Below the pieces are notes generated by a model. It worked only from the letters and a program-made list of their open reading frames with translations, did no database searches and was not told the DNA's origin. Shown here one piece after another: positions 1-5,477 of a DNA stretch of 6,696 nt. The number at the start of each line of letters is the position of its first letter. Position 1 is the stretch's first letter. Source of the stretch: Candidatus Kariarchaeota archaeon (GTDB lineage: Archaea > Asgardarchaeota > Heimdallarchaeia > Heimdallarchaeales > Kariarchaeaceae); contig JAEOUB010000512.1 in assembly GCA_016839545.1 (NCBI GenBank), positions 1-6,696 on the forward strand, given 5' to 3'. Both the position numbers and the translations under genes were made by a program.

Positions 1-220
1 ACAAATTGTATGGAAAAATTAGTTGGCACTTGAGTATTAAAATGTATAAATGCTATGTAAGTAAATTACATTACGCATTATTCTGTGTATCTAAATTACA
101 GAGAAATTTATGAGGATAACAATTAGTCTCCATGAAGTCTCTTGTCATGATTTATCATTCAGTGAAAAGCTGACAATGTTAAGAACCATCTGTTAGAACT
201 TAAAGAAAGCTCATCATCGC
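1..220. other. AT-rich intergenic region, no supported gene
   Basis: No coding region is credible on either strand. The longest start-to-stop reading I noticed is a 28-codon plus-strand frame (110-196), with no ribosome binding site and no TATA box at the right distance. A TATA-like GTATAAAT lies at 44-51 but no gene starts at a suitable distance from it. The 9-mer TAAATTACA occurs twice (62-70 and 92-100), and 57-74 holds nested GTAA/TTAC half-sites. This is the 3' flank of the ACR3 gene. I see no clear terminator in it. Confidence 0.6.
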
Positions 221-1285
221 TTATTTCGGAGTTCCATCCTCTCTGTACATCAATTTTTTCAGGTACAGTGAGATATAGACCAGACTAATCAGGACGGGTA
301 CCTCAATGAGCGGTCCGATAACGGTACTTACCGCCTGTTCACTGTCGATCCCGTAGGTTCCAACAGCAACTGCAATCGCCAATTCGAAATTATTCGATGC
401 TGCTGTAAATGAGAGGGTTACGGTTTTCTCATAGGCGAAGCGAAGGAGCCAGGCAATACCAAATGAAACCAGAAACATCACCATGAAATAGAGAAAGAGA
501 GGGGTGGCCACTTTTAGCAGGGTGAAGCGAAGGGCGAGGATCTGTCTGCCCTGCATCGAGAACATGACGATTATGGTAAACAACAGGCCAATAATTGCGG
601 TAGGTCCAAGCTTCTTGGCGAACTCGTTATCGTATTTCTCCTTTCCAATTCGTTTCAGGCCAATGTATCGGGTAATAATACCAGCCAATAGGGGTATACC
701 AAGAAAGAAGAAGACACTAAATGCGATCTCGCCAATAGAAAGGTCAATTGACGATTTCTGTGCACCTAGCCATCCTGGTAAAATATTGAGAAAGAAATAG
801 GCATAGACCGAGTAGACCAGTACCTGAAAGACAGAATTGATTGCGACTAGAAGAGCGGCATCCTCATTGTCCCCACCAGCCAGCATATTCCAGATCAGAA
901 CCATGGCAATACAACGGGCCAATCCGACAATAATCAGTCCCTCTCGAAAGCCCGGTTCATCGGCAAGGAATAGCCAGGCAAGACCAAACATGAGAAATGG
1001 ACCAATTATCCAGTTGAGCAGCAGGGAAGTCCCAAATAGTGATTTTTCCAGCTTGTGACCACTCCCTGCACCTCTCATCTCCTCATACTTCACTTTGGCA
1101 AGCACTGGGTACATCATCCAAAGTAGTCCAATTGCAATAGGCAACGATGTGGTTCCAATTTGCACCACATTGAATAGGGCTACAATAGCTTCTGAGTAGC
1201 CCAACACAAATCCAGTAACCATGGCCAATAGTATCCACAGGGGTAGAAATCGGTCCAGAGTGGACATCTTACTCACGACACTCAT
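221..1285 (-). CDS. acr3: ACR3-family arsenite efflux transporter
   Basis: This is an integral membrane carrier of the bile/arsenite/riboflavin transporter superfamily that exports arsenite (possibly antimonite) across the cytoplasmic membrane. The translation is a hydrophobic protein of about 354 residues with roughly ten membrane segments, the usual ACR3 length. Two family signatures are intact: GLARCIAMVLIWN, with the cysteine of TM4 (Cys125 from this start), and SNNFELAIAVAV, with the glutamate of TM9 (Glu301). Both residues are known to be needed for transport in characterised ACR3 proteins. The C-terminal VIGPLIEVPVLISLVYISLYL segment type is also typical. I chose ATG at 1285; ATG at 1267 and GTG at 1303 are alternatives in the same frame. 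No arsR, arsC, arsM or arsA is next to it, so it is an orphan resistance gene here. The kinase upstream reads the same way, but a 118-base gap and a possible promoter suggest separate transcription. Confidence 0.93.
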   Translation of the reverse strand: MSVVSKMSTLDRFLPLWILLAMVTGFVLGYSEAIVALFNVVQIGTTSLPIAIGLLWMMYPVLAKVKYEEMRGAGSGHKLEKSLFGTSLLLNWIIGPFLMFGLAWLFLADEPGFREGLIIVGLARCIAMVLIWNMLAGGDNEDAALLVAINSVFQVLVYSVYAYFFLNILPGWLGAQKSSIDLSIGEIAFSVFFFLGIPLLAGIITRYIGLKRIGKEKYDNEFAKKLGPTAIIGLLFTIIVMFSMQGRQILALRFTLLKVATPLFLYFMVMFLVSFGIAWLLRFAYEKTVTLSFTAASNNFELAIAVAVGTYGIDSEQAVSTVIGPLIEVPVLISLVYISLYLKKLMYREDGTPK

Positions 1286-1317
1286 ACAGTAACCTAGGTG
1301 CACAGAGACAATGGAAT

Positions 1318-1328
1318 TAGATTATCTT
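1318..1328 (-). promoter_or_regulatory. Possible TATA box of the ACR3 gene
   Basis: On the minus strand this reads AAGATAATCTA. A start site about 26 nt downstream would leave a leader of roughly 10-12 nt before ATG 1285, within which AGGT could act as a weak ribosome binding site. The match is poorer than at the other promoters of the window. Confidence 0.35.
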
Positions 1329-1343
1329 TCTGAAATGGTTGTA

Positions 1344-1361
1344 CAGAATTGACCAGAATTG
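1344..1361 (-). repeat. Tandem CAATTCTG direct repeat upstream of acr3
   Basis: On the minus strand CAATTCTG occurs twice, at 1354-1361 and 1344-1351, ten bases apart, so both copies face the same side of the helix. They lie about 20 bases upstream of the possible acr3 TATA box, where an archaeal activator could bind. The second copy is part of GGTCAATTCTG, which recurs upstream of the methyltransferase at 2479-2489. Regulatory function is inferred. Confidence 0.35.
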
Positions 1362-1403
1362 TGGATATTTGTGGCATCTGTCGCAGACTCAGTGTGATGT
1401 CGT

Positions 1404-2390
1404 TCATCCTAATTTCAGAACTTCCGGGGAGATCCAGTCCATATCGTCCTCCAGGCAGTGGTTCCAGCCATCATGGATCTTGCGAGACCAGTCGTCCTCC
1501 TCGATGGCCAGCTCATACGCCAGTGTAGAGAACAGGCAGTGGTGACGGTGCTTGACAAACAGCAATAACAGGTCACGCTGGCTGTCATCATAGCTGAATT
1601 CCGTTCGATACCCTGCAATGAAATGAGGAAAGAACTCAGCAATCACCTCGTCTCGCCGGTCTGCTCCCCCAAATCGCCAGGCATAGTGAAACAGGATGGC
1701 TGCAATATCATAGAGATAGTAGTGGTAGATACAATCATCAAAATCGATAATGGTCATTGTGTCCTGATGAATGATCAGATTGGCCTCATGCAGATCCTGG
1801 TGAATCAGCCCGTAGCTACTTTGCGTCTTCTCAAGAGTCGAGATCTGGGAGACCACCTTGTTGACCCTGGAGAGAATAGTCGGATAATCCTTGAGCACAT
1901 CAGTCCTCTGGGCAACGAGCATGTCCTCATGCCAGTGCTGCCGTGGGATCTGTCCACTCAACTCCGAGGAGAGCCTGTGAATTCTGCCAACCAGAGCACC
2001 CCACTGCTCCATACGATCGGAAGTGAGCAATGTCTGATCCTCGGTAAAATTCACTCCCTCCAGCTTCCTGAACAACACACAGATGAAGTCATCACCATCT
2101 GAAGAATATACCTCGATATCATTGCCACCTATAGATGGCTGTACTTCCACTGCTGCAACCCCATTGTCCCTCAGGTAGGCAATCCATTCCAGCTCTCCCT
2201 GTACTGCTGCAATCGAATTGTAGCGAGAATGGGCAATACGGAGATAGTAGTCCTCATCATCCCTTCTCACTGTGAACAGAAAATTCTCATAGGAAAAACG
2301 GGGGTCCATGTCATCTTTTGAAATATTGTACCTGGATGCTATCTCCTCAATAATCTCTTCAGTCAGCAGGTGATCGAGTCCCACTTTCAT
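1404..2390 (-). CDS. APH-family phosphotransferase, SrkA/COG2334-like kinase
   Basis: This is a protein-kinase-like phosphotransferase of the aminoglycoside phosphotransferase superfamily, about 328 residues and probably cytosolic. From the start chosen here, the N-lobe carries YYLRIAH near residue 48 and a conserved glutamate in VQGELEWIAYL near 66-68. The catalytic loop is HQDLHEAN (His197, Asp199, Asn204). IDFDD follows, with Asp216 as the metal-binding equivalent of the DFG aspartate, then the family-typical aromatic YHYYLYDIA. All key catalytic residues are present, so it should be active. The substrate cannot be read: relatives phosphorylate homoserine, choline, aminoglycosides or protein serine/threonine. 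ATG 2390 is preferred because CTAAAAAACG sits about 26 nt upstream, as expected for a leaderless mRNA, and the family core begins there. ATG 2450 or TTG 2459 would add 20 or 23 residues. It is divergent from the methyltransferase at 2550. Confidence 0.85.
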   Translation of the reverse strand: MKVGLDHLLTEEIIEEIASRYNISKDDMDPRFSYENFLFTVRRDDEDYYLRIAHSRYNSIAAVQGELEWIAYLRDNGVAAVEVQPSIGGNDIEVYSSDGDDFICVLFRKLEGVNFTEDQTLLTSDRMEQWGALVGRIHRLSSELSGQIPRQHWHEDMLVAQRTDVLKDYPTILSRVNKVVSQISTLEKTQSSYGLIHQDLHEANLIIHQDTMTIIDFDDCIYHYYLYDIAAILFHYAWRFGGADRRDEVIAEFFPHFIAGYRTEFSYDDSQRDLLLLFVKHRHHCLFSTLAYELAIEEDDWSRKIHDGWNHCLEDDMDWISPEVLKLG

Positions 2391-2410
2391 GTGCCTGTGT
2401 CTGCAATCCA

Positions 2411-2420
2411 CGTTTTTTAG
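2411..2420 (-). promoter_or_regulatory. TATA box of the kinase gene
   Basis: On the minus strand this reads CTAAAAAACG, centred about 26 nt upstream of ATG 2390. That spacing would place transcription start at or next to the ATG, and there is no convincing Shine-Dalgarno between them. It decides the choice of start for the kinase. Confidence 0.5.
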
Positions 2421-2478
2421 ATGTCTGTACACATTGAGCACGTTGACCATCTCTATCAACCGAAATGACGATACAGTC

Positions 2479-2489
2479 GGTCAATTCTG
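2479..2489 (+). promoter_or_regulatory. GGTCAATTCTG element shared with the acr3 upstream region
   Basis: This 11-mer lies in the divergent kinase/methyltransferase control region, about 30 bases upstream of the methyltransferase TATA box. The identical sequence occurs at 1344-1354 on the minus strand, upstream of acr3. In both cases it reads in the direction of the downstream gene. It may be a shared regulator site; chance is not excluded. Confidence 0.3.
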
Positions 2490-2518
2490 AATCAGTCCAA
2501 AGTTGTGATCTTTGCGCA

Positions 2519-2526
2519 CTATTAAG
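2519..2526 (+). promoter_or_regulatory. TATA box of the methyltransferase gene
   Basis: CTATTAAG is centred about 27 nt upstream of ATG 2550. The bases between it and the start contain no purine-rich ribosome binding site, which fits a leaderless transcript. Confidence 0.55.
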
Positions 2527-2549
2527 TAGGAACACAGCATCTGCAACGT

Positions 2550-3401
2550 ATGGGAGTAAATGAGGATATCAAGCGGTTCTCAATAAACCCTGAGCAGAAC
2601 CTTGAGCTCCTACTTATGACAGAAGTTGTTGGCCTGGAGAGTTTACACTACGGCTATTTCGAGGATGTTCCGGAGAATATTGAACTGGCAGATATCAGGC
2701 GTGCCCAGCTACGCTACACCACCACACTCTACGACTGGATCCCCAAAGGTGTCAACTCAGTACTCGATGTCGGTTGTGGAATAGGGGATAATGCACGGTA
2801 CCTGGTGAGCAAGGGACACACTGTAACAGGGATCTCTCCCGATCTCAACCATATCCAGTATTTCTCAGAAAAGGAGGAGAACCTGGAATTTGTCCACTCT
2901 ACAATCCAGGATTACAATTCTGAGAAGAGGTTTGACCTGGTTCTCATGAGCGAGTCACAGAACTACTTCTCCATGGAAGATGGGTTCTCCAAGACAATAC
3001 AGCATCTCAATCCAGGGGGCCATCTTCTCGTATCAGGTCACTGGACCCGCTCTGGAAAGGATGAGTATGAGATGATGCACTGGGAAGATCAGTACATCGA
3101 GAAGGCAAGTGAGTATGGGCTTGTTCTGCAACGTCAGCAGGACATCACCCAGAATATCATACCAACTCTCGGATACATCCACCACCTTCTGACACACAAC
3201 CTGCGGGGACTGGTGAAATTTGTTGATATCTACGCTCACAGGTTCATGCCCCGTAGAACGGCACTGGCAAAATTATTCCTCGGTGGTCAGATTGGAAAGG
3301 CAGACGGAATAATCGATTATTTTGAGAGATTTGTCAACCCTGAAAATTTTGCTGAGCACAGTTCATATTCCCGTTTACTGTTCATACAGGAAGCTCAATA
3401 G
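2550..3401 (+). CDS. Class I SAM-dependent methyltransferase
   Basis: This is a 283-residue soluble methyltransferase with a Rossmann-like fold that transfers the methyl group of S-adenosylmethionine. Motif I is LDVGCGIG at residues 72-79. The end of strand 2 reads VTGISPD (92-98), in the variant where a Ser-Pro pair stands for the usual acidic residue. FDLVLMSESQNYFS follows around residues 128-141 and the post-motif strand HLNPGGHLLVSGHW around 152-165. The N-terminal LESLHYGYF resembles the segment before the SAM fold in small-molecule and lipid methyltransferases of the UbiE/tocopherol type. The C-terminal third, about 90 residues, is helical and probably binds the acceptor, which I cannot identify. 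It has a single cysteine, in motif I, so it is not an ArsM arsenite methyltransferase despite the nearby acr3. ATG 2550 fits the TATA spacing. Confidence 0.88.
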   Translation: MGVNEDIKRFSINPEQNLELLLMTEVVGLESLHYGYFEDVPENIELADIRRAQLRYTTTLYDWIPKGVNSVLDVGCGIGDNARYLVSKGHTVTGISPDLNHIQYFSEKEENLEFVHSTIQDYNSEKRFDLVLMSESQNYFSMEDGFSKTIQHLNPGGHLLVSGHWTRSGKDEYEMMHWEDQYIEKASEYGLVLQRQQDITQNIIPTLGYIHHLLTHNLRGLVKFVDIYAHRFMPRRTALAKLFLGGQIGKADGIIDYFERFVNPENFAEHSSYSRLLFIQEAQ

Positions 3402-3419
3402 TTGCGATCCTGATACCAA

Positions 3420-3430
3420 CAATAATAAGG
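3420..3430 (+). promoter_or_regulatory. Possible TATA box of the five-helix membrane protein gene
   Basis: CAATAATAAGG is centred about 35 nt upstream of ATG 3460, implying a leader of about 8 nt. A second CAATAATA at 3440-3447 is too close to the ATG to serve it. The gene could instead be read through from the methyltransferase, which ends 58 bases upstream. Confidence 0.3.
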
Positions 3431-3459
3431 CTGCATCACCAATAATATCCAGATATTGT

Positions 3460-3903
3460 ATGTACACGGTCCTCATCACCATTACTGCATTCTATCACTC
3501 TATCGTGTTGACCTTTCTGTTCTTCCTACGACTGCAATCCCGTACCCAGTCACAGATCTTCGCACAGGTGGGAAGACTCTACTGGCTCACACTGCCCCTG
3601 GCGCTGATCTCACCTCTCCTTGGGTATCAGGCAGATCTTCTGTGGGCGTACCTCATCTTCGGGACCTACGTGGTTGTGGCCCTGCTGCTGGACCAGGTCC
3701 TCAGGATACAATTCAGATCCCGTCCCCAGATCATAGTTCCCTATGTCATCCTCTACTATATGGCCAACTATGCCATAGTCATCCTGGTATGGTCGGAGAA
3801 TACCGTGCTCGGTTGGATCACCGCTGCTCTTGTGGTGCTTCAGGTGGGTATCAATCTTGCCAGTCATATTCTGCCACAGAGACAGGCTCCGCTCCCGTCA
3901 TGA
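3460..3903 (+). CDS. Uncharacterised five-helix membrane protein
   Basis: I do not recognise this 147-residue protein. It is strongly hydrophobic with about five predicted membrane segments: residues 2-23, 40-57, 60-81, 90-111 and 116-137. The connecting loops are short and basic; one carries RLQSRTQSQ after the first helix and another RIQFRSRPQ between helices 3 and 4. That pattern suggests these loops face the cytoplasm. The tail QRQAPLPS is short and polar. There is no cysteine and no obvious catalytic motif. The frame is open upstream to 3322, but that part overlaps the end of the methyltransferase and encodes no plausible protein, so ATG 3460 is taken as the start. It is the first of four small membrane proteins in a row; it shows no visible similarity to the two-helix pair that follows. 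Confidence 0.72.
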   Translation: MYTVLITITAFYHSIVLTFLFFLRLQSRTQSQIFAQVGRLYWLTLPLALISPLLGYQADLLWAYLIFGTYVVVALLLDQVLRIQFRSRPQIIVPYVILYYMANYAIVILVWSENTVLGWITAALVVLQVGINLASHILPQRQAPLPS

Positions 3904-3945
3904 CCCTGCTCGGCAACTCGAATTTTGTATAGATATACTCTGTAT

Positions 3946-3961
3946 CCCGAAATAATTCGGG
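3946..3961 (+). promoter_or_regulatory. Inverted repeat CCCGAA-ATAA-TTCGGG, probable operator
   Basis: Perfect 6-bp arms flank a 4-base centre. It ends 11 bases before the TATA box of the two-helix gene at 4003. It is not followed by a T-run, so it is a better candidate for a transcription-factor site than a terminator of the gene that stops at 3903. It contains the CCGAAAT element that recurs before the paralogue at 4415. Confidence 0.5.
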
Positions 3962-3972
3962 AATTGATTAAA

Positions 3973-3980
3973 TTTATATC
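3973..3980 (+). promoter_or_regulatory. TATA box of the first two-helix membrane protein gene
   Basis: TTTATATC is centred about 26-27 nt upstream of ATG 4003 and preceded by an A/T-rich GATTAA that could serve as the TFB element. This is one of the two best TATA matches in the window and predicts a leaderless mRNA beginning at the ATG. Confidence 0.7.
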
Positions 3981-4002
3981 CCCGATCTACTCTAGAATAC
4001 CC

Positions 4003-4218
4003 ATGAGATACGATGAAGAGAGCGTAGCATATCAGCAGGGTACGGTATTTTTCATTCTGGGCATATCATTGATTGCAGTTGGTATTGCTCTGGGTACAAT
4101 CAATCCTGCCCTGTTTGTATTCATGGCCATCGGAGTGGTGTATATGATGATTGGGATGACCAAGCTACAGCAGGCAGTGCTTGATGATGTTAGGACAAGC
4201 CAAACTCTAACATTTTGA
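4003..4218 (+). CDS. Small two-helix membrane protein, paralogue A
   Basis: This is a 71-residue protein of unknown function. A polar, acidic N-terminus (about 12 residues) is followed by two glycine-containing membrane helices, about residues 13-31 and 35-53, and a polar C-terminal tail of about 18 residues. The motif YxxGxVFFxLGIxLIxxGIxL runs through helix 1. It aligns without gaps from the first Met with the protein encoded at 4415: 25 of 70 positions are identical, mainly in the helices plus LxxAxL and SQ in the tail. An upstream TTG at 3925 would add 26 residues, but the TATA box at 3973 lies inside that extension, so ATG 4003 is the start. The regular glycines in both helices suggest tight helix packing, perhaps oligomerisation; this is inference. 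Confidence 0.75.
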   Translation: MRYDEESVAYQQGTVFFILGISLIAVGIALGTINPALFVFMAIGVVYMMIGMTKLQQAVLDDVRTSQTLTF

Positions 4219-4307
4219 ATGGAAGAAACCATCACATGGATCGGGTTTAGCTATGAATTTGGCATCTCCTGAGTTGTAATTGCTATCTGATCATCGTGAC
4301 TTGTTGG

Positions 4308-4365
4308 ATTTCGGACCCACAAACTGTAGTGAAATATCCCGAAATGAACCTCTATACACCGAAAT
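4308..4365 (+). promoter_or_regulatory. Cluster of three CCGAAAT elements
   Basis: CCGAAAT occurs at 4339-4345 and 4359-4365 on the plus strand, 20 bases apart (about two helical turns), and in reverse as ATTTCGG at 4308-4314. The copy at 4359 begins 26 bases before the TTTATAT box at 4385, the same distance as the copy at 3947 from the TATA box at 3973. This is a candidate site for a regulator controlling both two-helix genes. Confidence 0.45.
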
Positions 4366-4384
4366 ATCTGGAATATTGACTATG

Positions 4385-4392
4385 TTTATATT
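4385..4392 (+). promoter_or_regulatory. TATA box of the second two-helix membrane protein gene
   Basis: TTTATATT is centred about 26-27 nt upstream of ATG 4415, the same spacing as for paralogue A. The 35 bases from CCGAAAT through this box match the corresponding 35 bases of paralogue A at 25 positions. Confidence 0.7.
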
Positions 4393-4414
4393 CTCAGCCT
4401 GCAATATGTACGCT

Positions 4415-4627
4415 ATGAGTAATCAGCTGAGAAATGACAATTACCTTCCTGGTATTGTGTTTTTTGCATTGGGAATCGCACTGATAATCACCGGTATCAC
4501 GTTGGAACTAATCACACCCATCATGTACATCATTTTTGCACTGGGTGCCAGTCTCCTTGGAATTGGATTGGCTATGCTGCCCGAGGCAGAGTTGCGTGGT
4601 GCAACATTGAGTCAGTTTCCAGTGTGA
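4415..4627 (+). CDS. Small two-helix membrane protein, paralogue B
   Basis: This is a 70-residue paralogue of the protein at 4003, also of unknown function. The polar N-terminus (MSNQLRNDNY) is followed by two hydrophobic helices, about residues 13-31 and 34-53, separated by a short turn with a conserved proline at position 35. A short tail follows. The conserved positions Tyr10, Gly13, VFF 15-17, LGI 19-21, Gly27, Ile28, Pro35, Ala42, Gly44 and IG 50-51 align without gaps to paralogue A. The open frame extends upstream to 4280, but the TATA box at 4385 falls within that stretch and fits ATG 4415. The stop lies two bases from the stop of the convergent four-helix gene, so the two transcripts probably overlap at their 3' ends. 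Confidence 0.75.
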   Translation: MSNQLRNDNYLPGIVFFALGIALIITGITLELITPIMYIIFALGASLLGIGLAMLPEAELRGATLSQFPV

Positions 4628-4629
4628 TA

Positions 4630-5052
4630 TTAGAGAATCTCGACAATAGCGGCAACGGCCAGAACAAGGACGATCATCAGGATCATCATGTCTAGAGTTC
4701 GAGAATACCCTGCGGGAGCTATCTCTCCACGGGCATCCATGTCTTTTATCTGAGGCGAGAGCTTCCAGAAATAGCTCAGAATTGTAAGTATCAGGACCGC
4801 AAGGCTGTAGAGTACAACTGTATCCGATGCAAAGAGAATAATGACCAGCAGCAGCCCGATGAATATCAGCTTGGATCCCGCAACCCAGGTGGCCATATAG
4901 GTATGTAGACGCTGTGCCGCCGTGTCCTCGGTACCGAATGCAGTGAATGCACCCATGGCATTGCCCTTCCGTGTGCCGGGATTGAAGTACAGAGCGAGTA
5001 CATTCAGCAATTCCAGCAGTAAAAAGACACCGATAGCATAGCGAATAATCAC
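4630..5052 (-). CDS. Uncharacterised four-helix membrane protein
   Basis: This is a 140-residue integral membrane protein with about four helices: residues 4-22, 55-75, 78-96 and 118-138. Between helices 1 and 2 is a conserved-looking polar stretch with FNPGTRKGNAMG and, just before helix 2, RLHTYMATWVAGSKLIF. The combination NPGxRxGNAxG plus HxYxxxWVAGxKLIF reminds me of small membrane proteins I have seen in bacteria and archaea without assigned function; I give no family name. The loop between helices 3 and 4 is charged (KDMDARGE). The frame starts with GTG; CTAAATATCG lies about 24 nt upstream on the minus strand, and no in-frame ATG is available before the first helix. A competing ATG at 5062 belongs to another frame that yields an implausible cysteine-rich protein. 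Confidence 0.75.
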   Translation of the reverse strand: MIIRYAIGVFLLLELLNVLALYFNPGTRKGNAMGAFTAFGTEDTAAQRLHTYMATWVAGSKLIFIGLLLVIILFASDTVVLYSLAVLILTILSYFWKLSPQIKDMDARGEIAPAGYSRTLDMMILMIVLVLAVAAIVEIL

Positions 5053-5070
5053 AGGATACCATTGCTCACT

Positions 5071-5080
5071 CGATATTTAG
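5071..5080 (-). promoter_or_regulatory. TATA box of the four-helix membrane protein gene
   Basis: On the minus strand this reads CTAAATATCG, centred about 24 nt upstream of the GTG at 5052. It supports a leaderless or nearly leaderless mRNA beginning with GTG. Confidence 0.5.
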
Positions 5081-5107
5081 ACTATCCTTTGAAACTCAAA
5101 CTAGAAG

Positions 5108-5425
5108 TTATCCCAGGTATTTGTCAAGAACCTTGGCAAGGACAGAAAGCATCTCCTGTTCCTCCCGATCCACCAGTCCATCAAAATTGGCCACTGTCAC
5201 CGCATTTGTCTCCACCTGCTGTTTGAGAAATTGTAGTCGCTCATTCTCCTCGGGAGTAATGACTCCATCATCTAGAGCACGTTTCAGAGATGCCTCGTAT
5301 TTGAAAAGATCGTACTTGACCTGTTTCAAGATCTCCAGTTCCTCGTATGAAATACGGCCGTTCTTTTTTGCCTCATCGGCGATAGCGTCGAAGACCTGTT
5401 TGATCATGCTACGGGTATCTTCCAT
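5108..5425 (-). CDS. Small helical protein with three EF-hand/TerB-like repeats
   Basis: This is a 105-residue, highly charged, soluble all-helical protein. Three units share the pattern (D/N)Gx(I/V)xxEExxxL: NGRISYEELEIL (22-33), DGVITPEENERL (53-64) and DGLVDREEQEML (82-93), spaced about 30 residues. In EF-hand terms each keeps loop positions 5 (D/N), 6 (Gly), 8 (Ile/Val) and 12 (Glu). None has the position-1 aspartate, so calcium binding is uncertain. TerB-like tellurite-resistance domains are also built from acidic helices of this kind, and both readings are tentative. Function is unknown; it may bind metal ions or a membrane partner. It lies between the four-helix membrane protein and carbonic anhydrase, on the same strand, with its own promoter. 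ATG 5425 fits the TATA spacing. Confidence 0.78.
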   Translation of the reverse strand: MEDTRSMIKQVFDAIADEAKKNGRISYEELEILKQVKYDLFKYEASLKRALDDGVITPEENERLQFLKQQVETNAVTVANFDGLVDREEQEMLSVLAKVLDKYLG

Positions 5426-5446
5426 GGGCTACAAAGAGCATATGAC

Positions 5447-5455
5447 CATAAATAC
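5447..5455 (-). promoter_or_regulatory. TATA box of the three-repeat protein gene
   Basis: On the minus strand this reads GTATTTATG, centred 26 nt upstream of ATG 5425 with no ribosome binding site between. It fits a leaderless transcript. Confidence 0.6.
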
Positions 5456-5477
5456 TCATCGTATGGTTTCCGCTCTG

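Larger units (their letters stand above)
4219..4414 (+). other. Intergenic control region of paralogue B
   Basis: This stretch of 196 bases holds no supported gene. A 17-codon frame begins with ATG at 4219, directly after the stop of paralogue A, but is too short to credit. The right half carries three copies of CCGAAAT and the TATA box of the next gene. Confidence 0.6.

Noticed and set aside
57..74. Nested GTAA/TTAC symmetric sequence
   Set aside because: Short, AT-rich, and with no adjacent gene start; expected by chance in DNA of this composition.
110..196. 28-codon frame near the left edge
   Set aside because: Too short, no Shine-Dalgarno, and no TATA box at the spacing seen for the real genes.
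504..1058. Two plus-strand frames antisense to acr3
   Set aside because: Basic, serine-rich translations opposite a clearly conserved transporter; no promoter or ribosome binding site.
1623..2102. 159-codon plus-strand open frame
   Set aside because: It is antisense to the kinase core, including the HQDLHEAN and IDFDD motifs, and its translation has no domain-like features.
2550..3401. Idea that the methyltransferase is an arsenite methyltransferase beside acr3
   Set aside because: ArsM enzymes need several conserved cysteines; this protein has only the one in motif I.
3456..3932. 158-codon plus-strand frame beginning with TTG
   Set aside because: It overlaps the five-helix membrane protein in another frame. 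Its translation is rich in Pro/Gly/His with no hydrophobic pattern, typical of an out-of-frame shadow.
4508..5062. 184-codon minus-strand open frame starting with ATG
   Set aside because: It overlaps the four-helix protein in another frame and the end of paralogue B. The product is an improbable cysteine/histidine-rich sequence, and the TATA box is only about 14 bases from its ATG.
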